Assembly (NCBI GenBank): GCA_946534775.1
Contig: CAMNCZ010000061.1
Location: 1 to 6,588, forward strand
Direction of reading: 5' to 3'
Length of the DNA stretch: 6,588 nt
Source of the DNA: an uncultured Eubacteriaceae bacterium
GTDB taxonomy: Bacteria; Bacillota; Clostridia; Lachnospirales; CAG-274
Shown here: in pieces, positions 1-5,839 of the stretch
Layout: the number at the start of each line of letters is the position of its first letter
How positions within the stretch are numbered: position 1 is the first letter of the stretch
Made by a program: the position numbers and the translations under genes
Notes under the pieces: generated by a model
What the model was told of the DNA's origin: nothing
Databases searched by the model: none
Seen by the model: the letters and a program-made list of their open reading frames with translations, nothing else

Positions 1-793
1 GGCGGAAGGCTGCGTTTTCACCTTTTTCCTTTTTGCCTGCTATATAGCCGCCGACAGGCGCAAGCCCGCCGCCCGGGTTTTTGATAAGCGAGCCGACAAT
101 AAGATCGGCGCCCACATCAATAGGTTCGCGTACATCGACAAATTCGCCGTAGCAGTTATCTACCATACAAATTATATCTTCTCTTACGGATTTGACGATA
201 GATATTATTTTTCCTATATCCTCAACGGTAAGGCTGGGGCGGTAACAATATCCTTTTGAGCGCTGAATGGTAACAAGTTTTGTTTTATCGGTTATTTTTG
301 ATGCTATATTCTCAAAGTCAACGGTGCCGTCGGGTAAAAGCGGCAGTTCGTCATAGCCGATGCCGTGTTCCTTTAAAGAACCTTTGACCTCGCGTTTATG
401 GCCTATAACACCCTCCAATGTATCGTAGGGGCTGCCCACGGGAGAATATAATACATCACCATAGCGCAAATTGCCGAAAAGCGCCACTGTAAGTGCGTGA
501 GTACCGCTGATTATCTGAGGGCGAACAAGAGCATCTTCCGCACCGAAAACATCGGCATATATCTGTTCAAGTGCATCACGGCCAAGGTCGTTATAGCCGT
601 AGCCTGTGGTAGCGTTAAAATGAGTATCGCTTAAATTGTTTTTCTGCATAGCGTGCAGAACTTTCAGTTGATTGAGTTCCGATATCTTCTCTGCGGTCTC
701 AAAAATATCTTTTATTTCCGACTCCGTTTCAAGACAGAAATCCACAACTTTTTCATCAATACCGAATTTTTCGGTCAAATATTTTTTTATCAT
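1..793 (-). CDS. Methionine gamma-lyase family PLP enzyme (YnbB-like), C-terminus beyond window
   Basis: The minus strand is open from the ATG at 791-793 to the window edge, giving 264 residues of a family that is usually a little over 400, so the C-terminal third is missing. Visible signatures are TGYGYNDLGRD (63-73), the phosphate-loop-like SGTHA (97-101), VGSPYDTLEG (119-128), the cofactor aspartate in MVDNCYGEF (Asp212) and the probable PLP lysine Lys238 in SLIKNPGGG. These match the cysteine/methionine-metabolism PLP family once called 'aluminium resistance protein', related to cystathionine/methionine gamma-lyases. The true substrate in this family is poorly established. The enzyme should be cytoplasmic. 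The start was chosen because AACGAGG lies 11 bases upstream and the N-terminus looks family-like; an in-frame TTG eight codons upstream has no ribosome binding site. The gene has its own promoter (833-861) and diverges from the phospholipase gene. Confidence 0.9.
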   Translation of the reverse strand, partial: MIKKYLTEKFGIDEKVVDFCLETESEIKDIFETAEKISELNQLKVLHAMQKNNLSDTHFNATTGYGYNDLGRDALEQIYADVFGAEDALVRPQIISGTHALTVALFGNLRYGDVLYSPVGSPYDTLEGVIGHKREVKGSLKEHGIGYDELPLLPDGTVDFENIASKITDKTKLVTIQRSKGYCYRPSLTVEDIGKIISIVKSVREDIICMVDNCYGEFVDVREPIDVGADLIVGSLIKNPGGGLAPVGGYIAGKKEKGENAAFR

Positions 794-832
794 ATTGTAA
801 TTAACCTCGTTTGTCAATATTTTCTCATATTA

Positions 833-861
833 ATAATATTACGAAAAAAGCATTATGTCAA
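833..861 (-). promoter_or_regulatory. Sigma-A-type promoter for the methionine gamma-lyase family gene
   Basis: Read on the minus strand, a perfect -35 TTGACA (856-861) is followed after 17 bases by TATTAT (833-838), five of six matches to the -10 consensus. Transcription would begin near 826, giving a leader of about 33 bases that contains the AACGAGG ribosome binding site of the gene starting at 793. This is a sequence-only call, but spacing, motif quality and distance to the start codon all agree. Confidence 0.7.
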
Positions 862-916
862 GTATTGTTAAAAGAGGGGATATTATGAAATTTTCTTTAA
901 GATTTTATTTGAATTA

Positions 917-944
917 TTTACAATTTAAAATTTTTATGTATAAT
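917..944 (+). promoter_or_regulatory. Sigma-A-type promoter for the patatin-like phospholipase gene
   Basis: TTTACA (917-922) is followed after a 16-base spacer by a perfect -10 TATAAT (939-944). The expected start is near 951, so the transcript would begin almost exactly at the base of the palindrome 953-1007 and have a leader of about 80 bases before the phospholipase start. Confidence 0.65.
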
Positions 945-952
945 TAAATAAA

Positions 953-1007
953 GGGTACTTCTAAAAATTGCTTCAAAGCAGAACGCAGAGTAATTTTAGA
1001 AGCACCC
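953..1007. repeat. 55-base near-perfect palindrome in the phospholipase leader (hairpin or small mobile repeat)
   Basis: The left arm GGGTACTTCTAAAAATT and the reverse complement of the right arm, GGGTGCTTCTAAAATT, match over their lengths apart from one A/G difference and one extra A. Further pairing of TTGCTT with AGAGTAA (using G-T wobbles) extends the stem toward a loop near 973-987. No T-run follows on the plus strand, so it is not a usual terminator for rightward transcription; leftward it is followed by TTTATTT. With the promoter at 917-944 the folded RNA would sit at the mRNA 5' end, 13 bases before the ribosome binding site. It could be a stabilising or regulatory leader, or a MITE/REP-like repeat, with AAATAA at 946-951 and 1013-1018 as possible short flanking duplications. 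Only one copy is in the window. Confidence 0.7.
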
Positions 1008-1020
1008 TCAACAAATAAGA

Positions 1021-1026
1021 GAGGGG
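1021..1026 (+). promoter_or_regulatory. Ribosome binding site of the phospholipase gene, with two possible ATG starts
   Basis: GAGGGG ends four bases before the ATG at 1031 and ten bases before a second in-frame ATG at 1037. The first spacing is short and the second slightly long, so either methionine could be used. The difference is two residues and does not touch the catalytic domain. Confidence 0.6.
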
Positions 1027-1030
1027 TGTA

Positions 1031-2155
1031 ATGTTTATGACGGATAACAAAAAATGGGCTATTGTTTTTGCGGGCGGCGGCGGAAACGGTGCTTTTGAGA
1101 TAGGCGCGTGGCGCGCAATAAAAGAAGACGGAAGATTTGATGTCGGCGCGGTTTCGGGCAGTTCCGTGGGCGCACTGAATGCGGCGCTTTTTGCTGCGGG
1201 TGATATTGAAACCGCAAATGAAATATGGGAAAACATCTCACCCAAAGATATAATACCGATAAAGCCGTATAAAATTTTTTACAAATTTATCGACATAAAG
1301 AAAAAATTGAGTGTTTGTTCAACAGACGGCCTGCGCAAGCTGATAGCAAGCAGAGGTCTGATAGAAAAACTGCAAAAAAGCAAAATACCTTGTATTGCAT
1401 CTTGCACTTATGCTGCACAAAATATCAGTGAATGTGTAAATGAATTTGTAAACGGTGAAAAGGTAAGTTATTTTGATTTACGTTGTGAAGACGAAAAACG
1501 TATAACCGATATACTGCTTGCAACATCGGCTATTCCCGTGGCATTTCCGCAGCAAAAAATAGACGGCCGTTATTTTAAAGACGGAGATTTTGCGGGCCTT
1601 GGTGATTGTATGCCCGTCAAACCTCTCTATGATATTGGTTTTCGCAAATTTATCGTTATACATCTTGACCGATATAAACCCGTAAAACTTTCGGACGATA
1701 TAAGAAATGATAAAGCGGCTGAATTTTTGCATATTTATCCGCCGCGTGAAATGGATACATTCAGTACGATATTCAATTTCAGCAATAACTATATCAAAAA
1801 ACGTATCGATATAGGGTATAAATGTACCAAAAAGCTGCTTGCAGACAATAAAGAACAAGGTGTTCACACTTTCAAGGAACCGCTTAATCGCTTGCTTGAT
1901 GATAACCGCGCACTTTGTGATCTGAGGCATCTGTTGGATAATATCAATATTCCTCTGAAAGTTGTTGACGGCGAAAAATTCTGGCGTATACTTGCTGAAA
2001 ACGGCAGGTTTAAACTGGAACATCACCTTTTTACGCATCACGCAAGGCTGCTTGAAAAGCGCAGCGACGGCAATTACCGTGTTGCCTGGGGTTCAAAGCG
2101 TTCTATTGAAAAGGCTTTTGATATAATACTGCATCTTGCACCCGCAACTTCATAA
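1031..2155 (+). CDS. Patatin-like phospholipase family protein
   Basis: A 374-residue protein with a patatin-type acyl hydrolase domain in roughly residues 8-215. The oxyanion glycine run GGGGNG is at 15-20. The nucleophile elbow G-S-S-V-G is at 43-47, with Ser45 as the expected catalytic serine. The second half of the Ser-Asp dyad is probably Asp184 in KDGD, where most relatives have DGG or DGA. The family cleaves acyl ester bonds of phospholipids or other lipids; the substrate here cannot be told. There is no signal peptide or clear membrane segment, so it is likely cytoplasmic or membrane-peripheral. Residues about 220-374 are a basic, aromatic-containing C-terminal region I cannot assign. 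The gene has its own promoter, is preceded by a palindromic leader, and ends four bases before a bidirectional terminator, so it appears to be a single-gene transcription unit. It lies between two minus-strand genes that are often close together in relatives. Alternative starts at 1031 and 1037 differ by two residues. Confidence 0.88.
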   Translation: MFMTDNKKWAIVFAGGGGNGAFEIGAWRAIKEDGRFDVGAVSGSSVGALNAALFAAGDIETANEIWENISPKDIIPIKPYKIFYKFIDIKKKLSVCSTDGLRKLIASRGLIEKLQKSKIPCIASCTYAAQNISECVNEFVNGEKVSYFDLRCEDEKRITDILLATSAIPVAFPQQKIDGRYFKDGDFAGLGDCMPVKPLYDIGFRKFIVIHLDRYKPVKLSDDIRNDKAAEFLHIYPPREMDTFSTIFNFSNNYIKKRIDIGYKCTKKLLADNKEQGVHTFKEPLNRLLDDNRALCDLRHLLDNINIPLKVVDGEKFWRILAENGRFKLEHHLFTHHARLLEKRSDGNYRVAWGSKRSIEKAFDIILHLAPATS

Positions 2156-2159
2156 AAAT

Positions 2160-2194
2160 ATCCGCCGTTACAGAATAGTTTTATAACGGCGGAT
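2160..2194. terminator. Bidirectional intrinsic terminator between the phospholipase gene and miaA
   Basis: A perfect 11-bp stem, ATCCGCCGTTA (2160-2170) with its complement at 2184-2194, encloses a 13-base loop. The T-rich tract TTTTAATGTTTTATG follows on the plus strand and ATTTTTATG on the minus strand. It lies 4 bases after the phospholipase stop and 14 bases after the miaA stop, so it should serve both convergent genes. Confidence 0.88.
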
Positions 2195-2208
2195 TTTAAT
2201 GTTTTATG

Positions 2209-3132
2209 TTATAAATTATCTTTTATAAATTTCGCTGCATAGTTTGTGTCGAATTTGTCCATATCCACCCAAATTGCCTGCGGGCACTGATGCCTGAACC
2301 AGGTGAGCTGACGTTTTGCAAAATGGCGGGTATTGGCTTTAAGCGTATATACGGCATCTTCAAGCGAACATTCGCCGTTAAAATACGGTACAAATTCTTT
2401 ATAACCTATCCCCTGCATAGAAACAAGTGCAGGGGAATATTTTTTTAAAAGACCTTCGACTTCGGCAAGCAGTCCGTCTTTAAGCATAATATCTATACGC
2501 TTTTCGATACGTTCGTAAAGCCTTTTCCTGTCCATATCCAGCACAAATATTTTTGCGTTATAAGCGGCTTCACGCTGCTTTTCTTCGGCGTTATGCAAAG
2601 ATATCGGCTTATCGTTAAGTTTATAAAATTCAATGGCGCGGATAACTTTTTTAACATTGTTTTGGTGTATTTTCTCGGCCGATAAAGGGTCGATACTTTT
2701 CAGAATGTTATGCAGCGCATCTGCGCCGTTTCTTTCTGCATACTCCTGCAATTCTTTACGGATATCGTTTTCGGCATCCTTCTCTTTTGCAAAATCATTA
2801 TCGTATAGGACCGCGTTTATGTAAAAACCCGTTCCGCCTGCAATTATCGGCATTTTACCGCGTGATTTTATATTGGCGATATATTTTTTTGCATATTGCT
2901 GAAACACGGCTACGTTAAATTCCTCATCGGGGTCAAGTTCGTCGATGAGGTAGTGCGGCACTCCCTGTGTTTCATCCTTTGTTACCTTAGCAGTGCCGAT
3001 ATCCATAGTTTTGTATACCTGCATACTGTCGGCCGAAATTATCTCACCGTCAATAAGTTTTGCAAACTCCACCGATACCGCAGTTTTGCCGCAGGCGGTA
3101 GGACCTGTTATAACCACTAATTCAGTATTCAT
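2209..3132 (-). CDS. miaA: tRNA dimethylallyltransferase MiaA
   Basis: A 307-residue protein, normal for MiaA, which transfers the dimethylallyl group of DMAPP to N6 of adenosine 37 in tRNAs reading codons that begin with U, forming i6A. The P-loop-like GPTACGKT is at 10-17 and DSMQVYKTMDIGTAK at 35-49 carries the conserved base-recognition aspartate (Asp35). GGTGFY is at 99-104, QGIGYKEF at 240-247 and the C-terminal tRNA-binding motif TRHFAKRQLTWFR at 268-280. The enzyme is cytosolic. The start is supported by GTGAGGT with five bases between GAGG and ATG. The gene lies 43 bases downstream of nrdD on the same strand, and most of that gap is a terminator hairpin, so miaA is either transcribed by readthrough or has a weak promoter inside the 3' end of nrdD. 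No hfq follows it; downstream it converges with the phospholipase gene. Confidence 0.96.
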   Translation of the reverse strand: MNTELVVITGPTACGKTAVSVEFAKLIDGEIISADSMQVYKTMDIGTAKVTKDETQGVPHYLIDELDPDEEFNVAVFQQYAKKYIANIKSRGKMPIIAGGTGFYINAVLYDNDFAKEKDAENDIRKELQEYAERNGADALHNILKSIDPLSAEKIHQNNVKKVIRAIEFYKLNDKPISLHNAEEKQREAAYNAKIFVLDMDRKRLYERIEKRIDIMLKDGLLAEVEGLLKKYSPALVSMQGIGYKEFVPYFNGECSLEDAVYTLKANTRHFAKRQLTWFRHQCPQAIWVDMDKFDTNYAAKFIKDNL

Positions 3133-3146
3133 ATTTACCTCACAAA

Positions 3147-3170
3147 AAAGGCCGCAGTAATACGGCCTTT
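3147..3170 (-). terminator. Intrinsic terminator after nrdD, abutting the miaA ribosome binding site
   Basis: Read on the minus strand, AAAGGCCG (complement of 3163-3170), an 8-base loop and CGGCCTTT form an 8-bp stem that runs into six T residues (3144-3149). It begins five bases after the nrdD stop codon. The T-run ends only two bases before the GAGG of the miaA ribosome binding site, so the same element could act as an attenuator for miaA. Confidence 0.8.
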
Positions 3171-3175
3171 AATTT

Positions 3176-5533
3176 TTATAAGCTGTGTTTTACTCTGTCG
3201 CGTACTTCGGCAAGTTTGGCATCATTGAATTTATCAAGTGTACCTACAAGATAGCCCGTGATCCTTCTGATACGTTCAACGCCGCCTTCTTCGCTGACAT
3301 TTCTGCCGCATTTGGGGCATACATCGTTGATTATGCCTGTATAGCCGCATACGGGGTCACGGTCTACGGGGTGGTTTATCGAACCATAGCCGATGCCTTT
3401 TTCCTTCATATAACGTATTATTCTTTCAAAAGCGGCAACGTTTTTGACTGTATCGCCGTCAAGTTCAACATAAGAAATATGGCCTGCATTCGTAAGTTCG
3501 TGATAAGGTGCTTCTATGTCGATTTTTTCGGCTGCGCTGATATTGTAGTAAACGGGTACATGGAAACTGTTTGTGTAGTATTCACGGTCCGTCACGCCCT
3601 CAATTATGCCGAAACGTTTTTTATCCATTTTTATAAATCTGCCCGAAAGACCTTCGGCAGGAGTTGCAAGCAGAGAAAAATTGAGTTTTCTTCTTTCTGC
3701 TTCTTCGTCCATTCTATCGCGCATGTGGCGGATTATTTCATAACCGAGAGCGGCAGAACGCTTGCTTTCGCCGTGATGTTTGCCCGTAAGCGCTTTCAGA
3801 CACTCGGCAAGACCGATAAAACCAACGCTTAATGTGCCGTGGCACAGTACGCTTTCAAGCGTGTCCTCGGTGTCAAGCGTGTCGCTGTTTATCCAAACAC
3901 CTTGTCCCATAAGGAACGGGAAGTTTTTGACCTTTTTACTGCACTGTATCTGATATCTTTCCATAAGCTGGTCAATGCAAAGATCTATCTTATCGTCAAG
4001 CAGATTGAAGAAAGTATCTATATCGCCCTTTGCAAGTATACCGAGGCGAGGAAGATTAATAGATGTAAAACTTAAATTGCCGCGGCCGTAAGTGATTTCT
4101 TTTGTCGGGTCGTAAATGTTGCCGATAACTCGTGTACGGCAGCCCATATAGCTTATCTCGGTCTCGGGATGTCCTTCTTTGTAGTACTGCAAATTAAACG
4201 GTGCATCCTGAAATGAGAAATTCGGGAAAAGCCTTTTTGCGCTTACCTTGCAGGCAAGTTTGAAAAGATCGTAATTAGGTTCATCCGAGTTGAAGTTTAT
4301 TCCCTCTTTTACCCTGAAAATATGTATAGGGAAAATAGGTGTTTCACCGTTGCCAAGGCCTGCATCAAGTGCAAGAAGCACATTTTTGATGACCATTCTG
4401 CCCTCGGCGCTGGTGTCTGTGCCGTAATTTATGGACGAAAACGGTGTCTGCGCACCTGCGCGGGAGTTCATAGTATTTAAATTGTGTATAAGTGACTCCA
4501 TTGCCTGATATGTGGCTTTGTCCGTTTCCTTTAAGGCGTTTTTGTATGAATTTTTCTGTGATTTTATAACTGTTGCTTCATCTATGCATGTTTCGATATG
4601 TGCTTGTTTTTCGGCAGCCATATATTTTTCATAATCTGATATTCTGAGTGTGTGGCCGTTTTCGATAAGTTTATCGTATATTTTTTCGATAAGCGCATCT
4701 GTGTCCTCTATATCGCAAAGTATCTCTATATCGCGCGCCATAAGATTTTTGTAGCGCTTTATAAACGATTTTCGTACACCAAGACCAAGTGCATAATCAA
4801 AATTGGGTATACTCTGACCGCCGTGCTGGTCGTTTTGATTTGACTGTATAGCGATGCAGGCAAGGGCAGAGTAGCTTGAAATATCATTGGGTTCTCTTAA
4901 AATGCCGTGACCTGTATTAAAACCGTGGTCAAAAAGTTTTATAAGATCTATCTGCGTACAGGTGGTGGTCATTGTAAGAAAGTCAAGGTCGTGAATATGT
5001 ATATCACCGTTTTTATGTGCCTCGCTGTGTTCGGGCTTTAAAACATACATCTGATAGAACTGCTTTGCGCCCTCGCTGCCGTATTTAAGCATAGTACCCA
5101 TAGCGGTATCGCCGTTAACATTGGCATTTTCACGCTTTAAATTGCTGTCTTTCGCCTCGCTGAAAGTGATATCCTGATATATTTTCATAAGGCGCGTGTT
5201 TTTTTCGCGTATTCTGTTTCTCTCTGCGCGGTAGATTATAAAATTTTTTGCAACCTTGTAGTGGTGGCGGTTGATAAGTTCCTCCTCTACAAGGTCCTGT
5301 ATCTGTTCTACAGTGGGGCTGGTATGTATTTTTTCGATTGCCGCCTGTAAAACCGATTCCGCAATTTCAAGACAGTAGCTTTCCGATTTATACTCACCGC
5401 TTGCATCAAACGCCTTTCTTATTGCGTCCGAAATTTTTACTATATTGAATATTGCGTGCCTGCCATCACGTTTGATAATTTCCTTTATCTGTATCTGATG
5501 TATCGGCTGTGCCTGCTTTAATGCCGTGTTCAT
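3176..5533 (-). CDS. nrdD: Anaerobic ribonucleoside-triphosphate reductase, class III, NrdD
   Basis: A 785-residue glycyl-radical enzyme that reduces ribonucleoside triphosphates to dNTPs under anaerobic conditions in the cytosol. An ATP-cone allosteric domain occupies about residues 15-105 (KRDGRHAIFNIVKISDAIRK at 21-40). The catalytic barrel follows, with DIHIHDLDF (177-185), TTTCTQIDLIKLF containing Cys192, and MGCRTR containing Cys465, the likely thiyl-radical cysteine. Near the C-terminus are DPVCGYTG and CPKCG, which give zinc-site cysteines Cys729, Cys739 and Cys742. Next is the glycyl-radical loop RRITGYLVGTLDKFN with Gly760. The start is supported by GGAGG five bases upstream of the ATG. 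A promoter overlapped by two NrdR-like boxes lies 60-100 bases upstream, consistent with NrdR repression by dATP/ATP status. The activase gene nrdG, frequently next to nrdD, is absent here: a terminator and miaA follow instead. Confidence 0.97.
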   Translation of the reverse strand: MNTALKQAQPIHQIQIKEIIKRDGRHAIFNIVKISDAIRKAFDASGEYKSESYCLEIAESVLQAAIEKIHTSPTVEQIQDLVEEELINRHHYKVAKNFIIYRAERNRIREKNTRLMKIYQDITFSEAKDSNLKRENANVNGDTAMGTMLKYGSEGAKQFYQMYVLKPEHSEAHKNGDIHIHDLDFLTMTTTCTQIDLIKLFDHGFNTGHGILREPNDISSYSALACIAIQSNQNDQHGGQSIPNFDYALGLGVRKSFIKRYKNLMARDIEILCDIEDTDALIEKIYDKLIENGHTLRISDYEKYMAAEKQAHIETCIDEATVIKSQKNSYKNALKETDKATYQAMESLIHNLNTMNSRAGAQTPFSSINYGTDTSAEGRMVIKNVLLALDAGLGNGETPIFPIHIFRVKEGINFNSDEPNYDLFKLACKVSAKRLFPNFSFQDAPFNLQYYKEGHPETEISYMGCRTRVIGNIYDPTKEITYGRGNLSFTSINLPRLGILAKGDIDTFFNLLDDKIDLCIDQLMERYQIQCSKKVKNFPFLMGQGVWINSDTLDTEDTLESVLCHGTLSVGFIGLAECLKALTGKHHGESKRSAALGYEIIRHMRDRMDEEAERRKLNFSLLATPAEGLSGRFIKMDKKRFGIIEGVTDREYYTNSFHVPVYYNISAAEKIDIEAPYHELTNAGHISYVELDGDTVKNVAAFERIIRYMKEKGIGYGSINHPVDRDPVCGYTGIINDVCPKCGRNVSEEGGVERIRRITGYLVGTLDKFNDAKLAEVRDRVKHSL

Positions 5534-5572
5534 AATTGCCTCCGTAAATAAACTGCGTATTCATCGTGTTTT

Positions 5573-5618
5573 TAACTAAATATAGTGGATTTTTAATCAA
5601 TTATACTATATTTAGTTG
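5573..5618 (-). promoter_or_regulatory. Paired NrdR-box-like operators controlling nrdD
   Basis: Two 12-base cores, ACTAAATATAGT (5575-5586) and ACTATATTTAGT (5605-5616), are exact reverse complements of each other, and both resemble the AT-rich NrdR box consensus (acaCwAtATaTwGtgt). Their centres are 30 bases apart, close to the roughly three helical turns expected for paired NrdR sites. The upstream box overlaps the nrdD -10 element and spacer; the other lies just downstream of the predicted start site. This position suits repression by the NrdR ATP-cone/zinc-ribbon regulator, which is not itself in the window. As an inverted repeat the pair could also be mistaken for a hairpin, but no T-run or GC-rich stem supports a terminator. 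Confidence 0.8.
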
Positions 5619-5628
5619 AGTTTGTAAA
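5600..5628 (-). promoter_or_regulatory. Sigma-A-type promoter of nrdD
   Basis: On the minus strand TTTACA (5623-5628) and a perfect TATAAT (5600-5605) are separated by 17 bases. Transcription would start near 5593, leaving a leader of about 60 bases before the nrdD ATG. One NrdR-like box occupies the spacer and the edge of the -10. Confidence 0.75.
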
Positions 5629-5677
5629 GGGGTTAAATATTATTTTTTTGTTAATTTTTTAGAGAGACCCATATTAT

Positions 5678-5706
5678 TTGACACTACCGCTTTCTAAACT
5701 TATCAC
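5678..5706 (+). promoter_or_regulatory. Possible second, upstream promoter for the asparagine-synthetase-like gene
   Basis: A perfect TTGACA (5678-5683) is followed after 17 bases by TATCAC (5701-5706), four of six matches to the -10. If used, transcription would begin near 5713, inside the nested inverted repeat 5693-5731. The weak -10 makes this tentative; the promoter at 5776-5804 is the better candidate. Confidence 0.3.
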
Positions 5707-5731
5707 AGGTTATTAAACCTTGCTGTTTAGA
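5693..5731. repeat. Nested inverted repeat in the nrdD / asparagine-synthetase-like intergenic region
   Basis: An outer 7-bp pair TCTAAAC (5693-5699) / GTTTAGA (5725-5731) encloses an inner 5-bp pair AGGTT (5707-5711) / AACCT (5716-5720) with a 4-base ATTA loop. It does not look like a terminator because no T-run follows directly. It overlaps the weak upstream promoter 5678-5706 and lies about 45 bases before the main promoter, so an operator or a structured leader are both possible. The rest of the 306-base gap is accounted for by the promoters and NrdR boxes plus AT-rich sequence at about 5630-5660 in which I see nothing. Confidence 0.45.
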
Positions 5732-5775
5732 GATCAAACTCCCGTACAAAATAATGTGTCGAATAAGGTAGAATA

Positions 5776-5804
5776 TTGACTTTTTTCAAATATTAAAGTA
5801 TAAT
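5776..5804 (+). promoter_or_regulatory. Sigma-A-type promoter of the asparagine-synthetase-like gene
   Basis: TTGACT (5776-5781) and a perfect TATAAT (5799-5804) are separated by 17 bases. The predicted start is near 5811, giving a short leader of about 29 bases that carries the AAGGTGG ribosome binding site. No T-box or other long riboswitch would fit in this leader. Confidence 0.78.
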
Positions 5805-5825
5805 TTCAATAGAAGAAAAATTACG

Positions 5826-5832
5826 AAGGTGG
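5826..5832 (+). promoter_or_regulatory. Ribosome binding site fixing the start of the asparagine-synthetase-like gene
   Basis: AAGGTGG lies seven bases before the ATG at 5840. An in-frame TAG at 5810-5812 rules out any N-terminal extension, so this site shows that the short N-terminus of the protein is genuine and not a mis-called start. Confidence 0.8.
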
Positions 5833-5839
5833 TCATAAA

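Noticed and set aside
653..871. Plus-strand 72-codon open frame over the start of the methionine gamma-lyase family gene
   Set aside because: It overlaps the true N-terminal coding region and promoter on the other strand and has no supporting start signals.
1478..2041. Long minus-strand open frame (187 codons) inside the phospholipase gene
   Set aside because: It lies wholly antisense to a gene with clear catalytic motifs, has no family resemblance, and is explained by codon bias of the sense gene.
1031..2155. CBASS-type antiphage system with a patatin effector
   Set aside because: Patatin effectors of CBASS lie next to a cGAS/CD-NTase gene; none is here, and the neighbours are housekeeping genes on the other strand.
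3185..3832. Plus-strand open frame of 215 codons antisense to nrdD
   Set aside because: It has a cysteine- and phenylalanine-rich shadow composition, no convincing ribosome binding site and no recognisable motif; the nrdD sense frame explains it.
5575..5616. Terminator or RNA hairpin from the inverted repeat upstream of nrdD
   Set aside because: The stem is AT-only except for two G-C pairs near its ends, has no T-run, and coincides with promoter elements; paired NrdR boxes explain it better.
5640..5839. T-box riboswitch upstream of the asparagine-synthetase-like gene
   Set aside because: No T-box sequence (TGGNACCGCG) is present and the leader from the main promoter is only about 29 bases.
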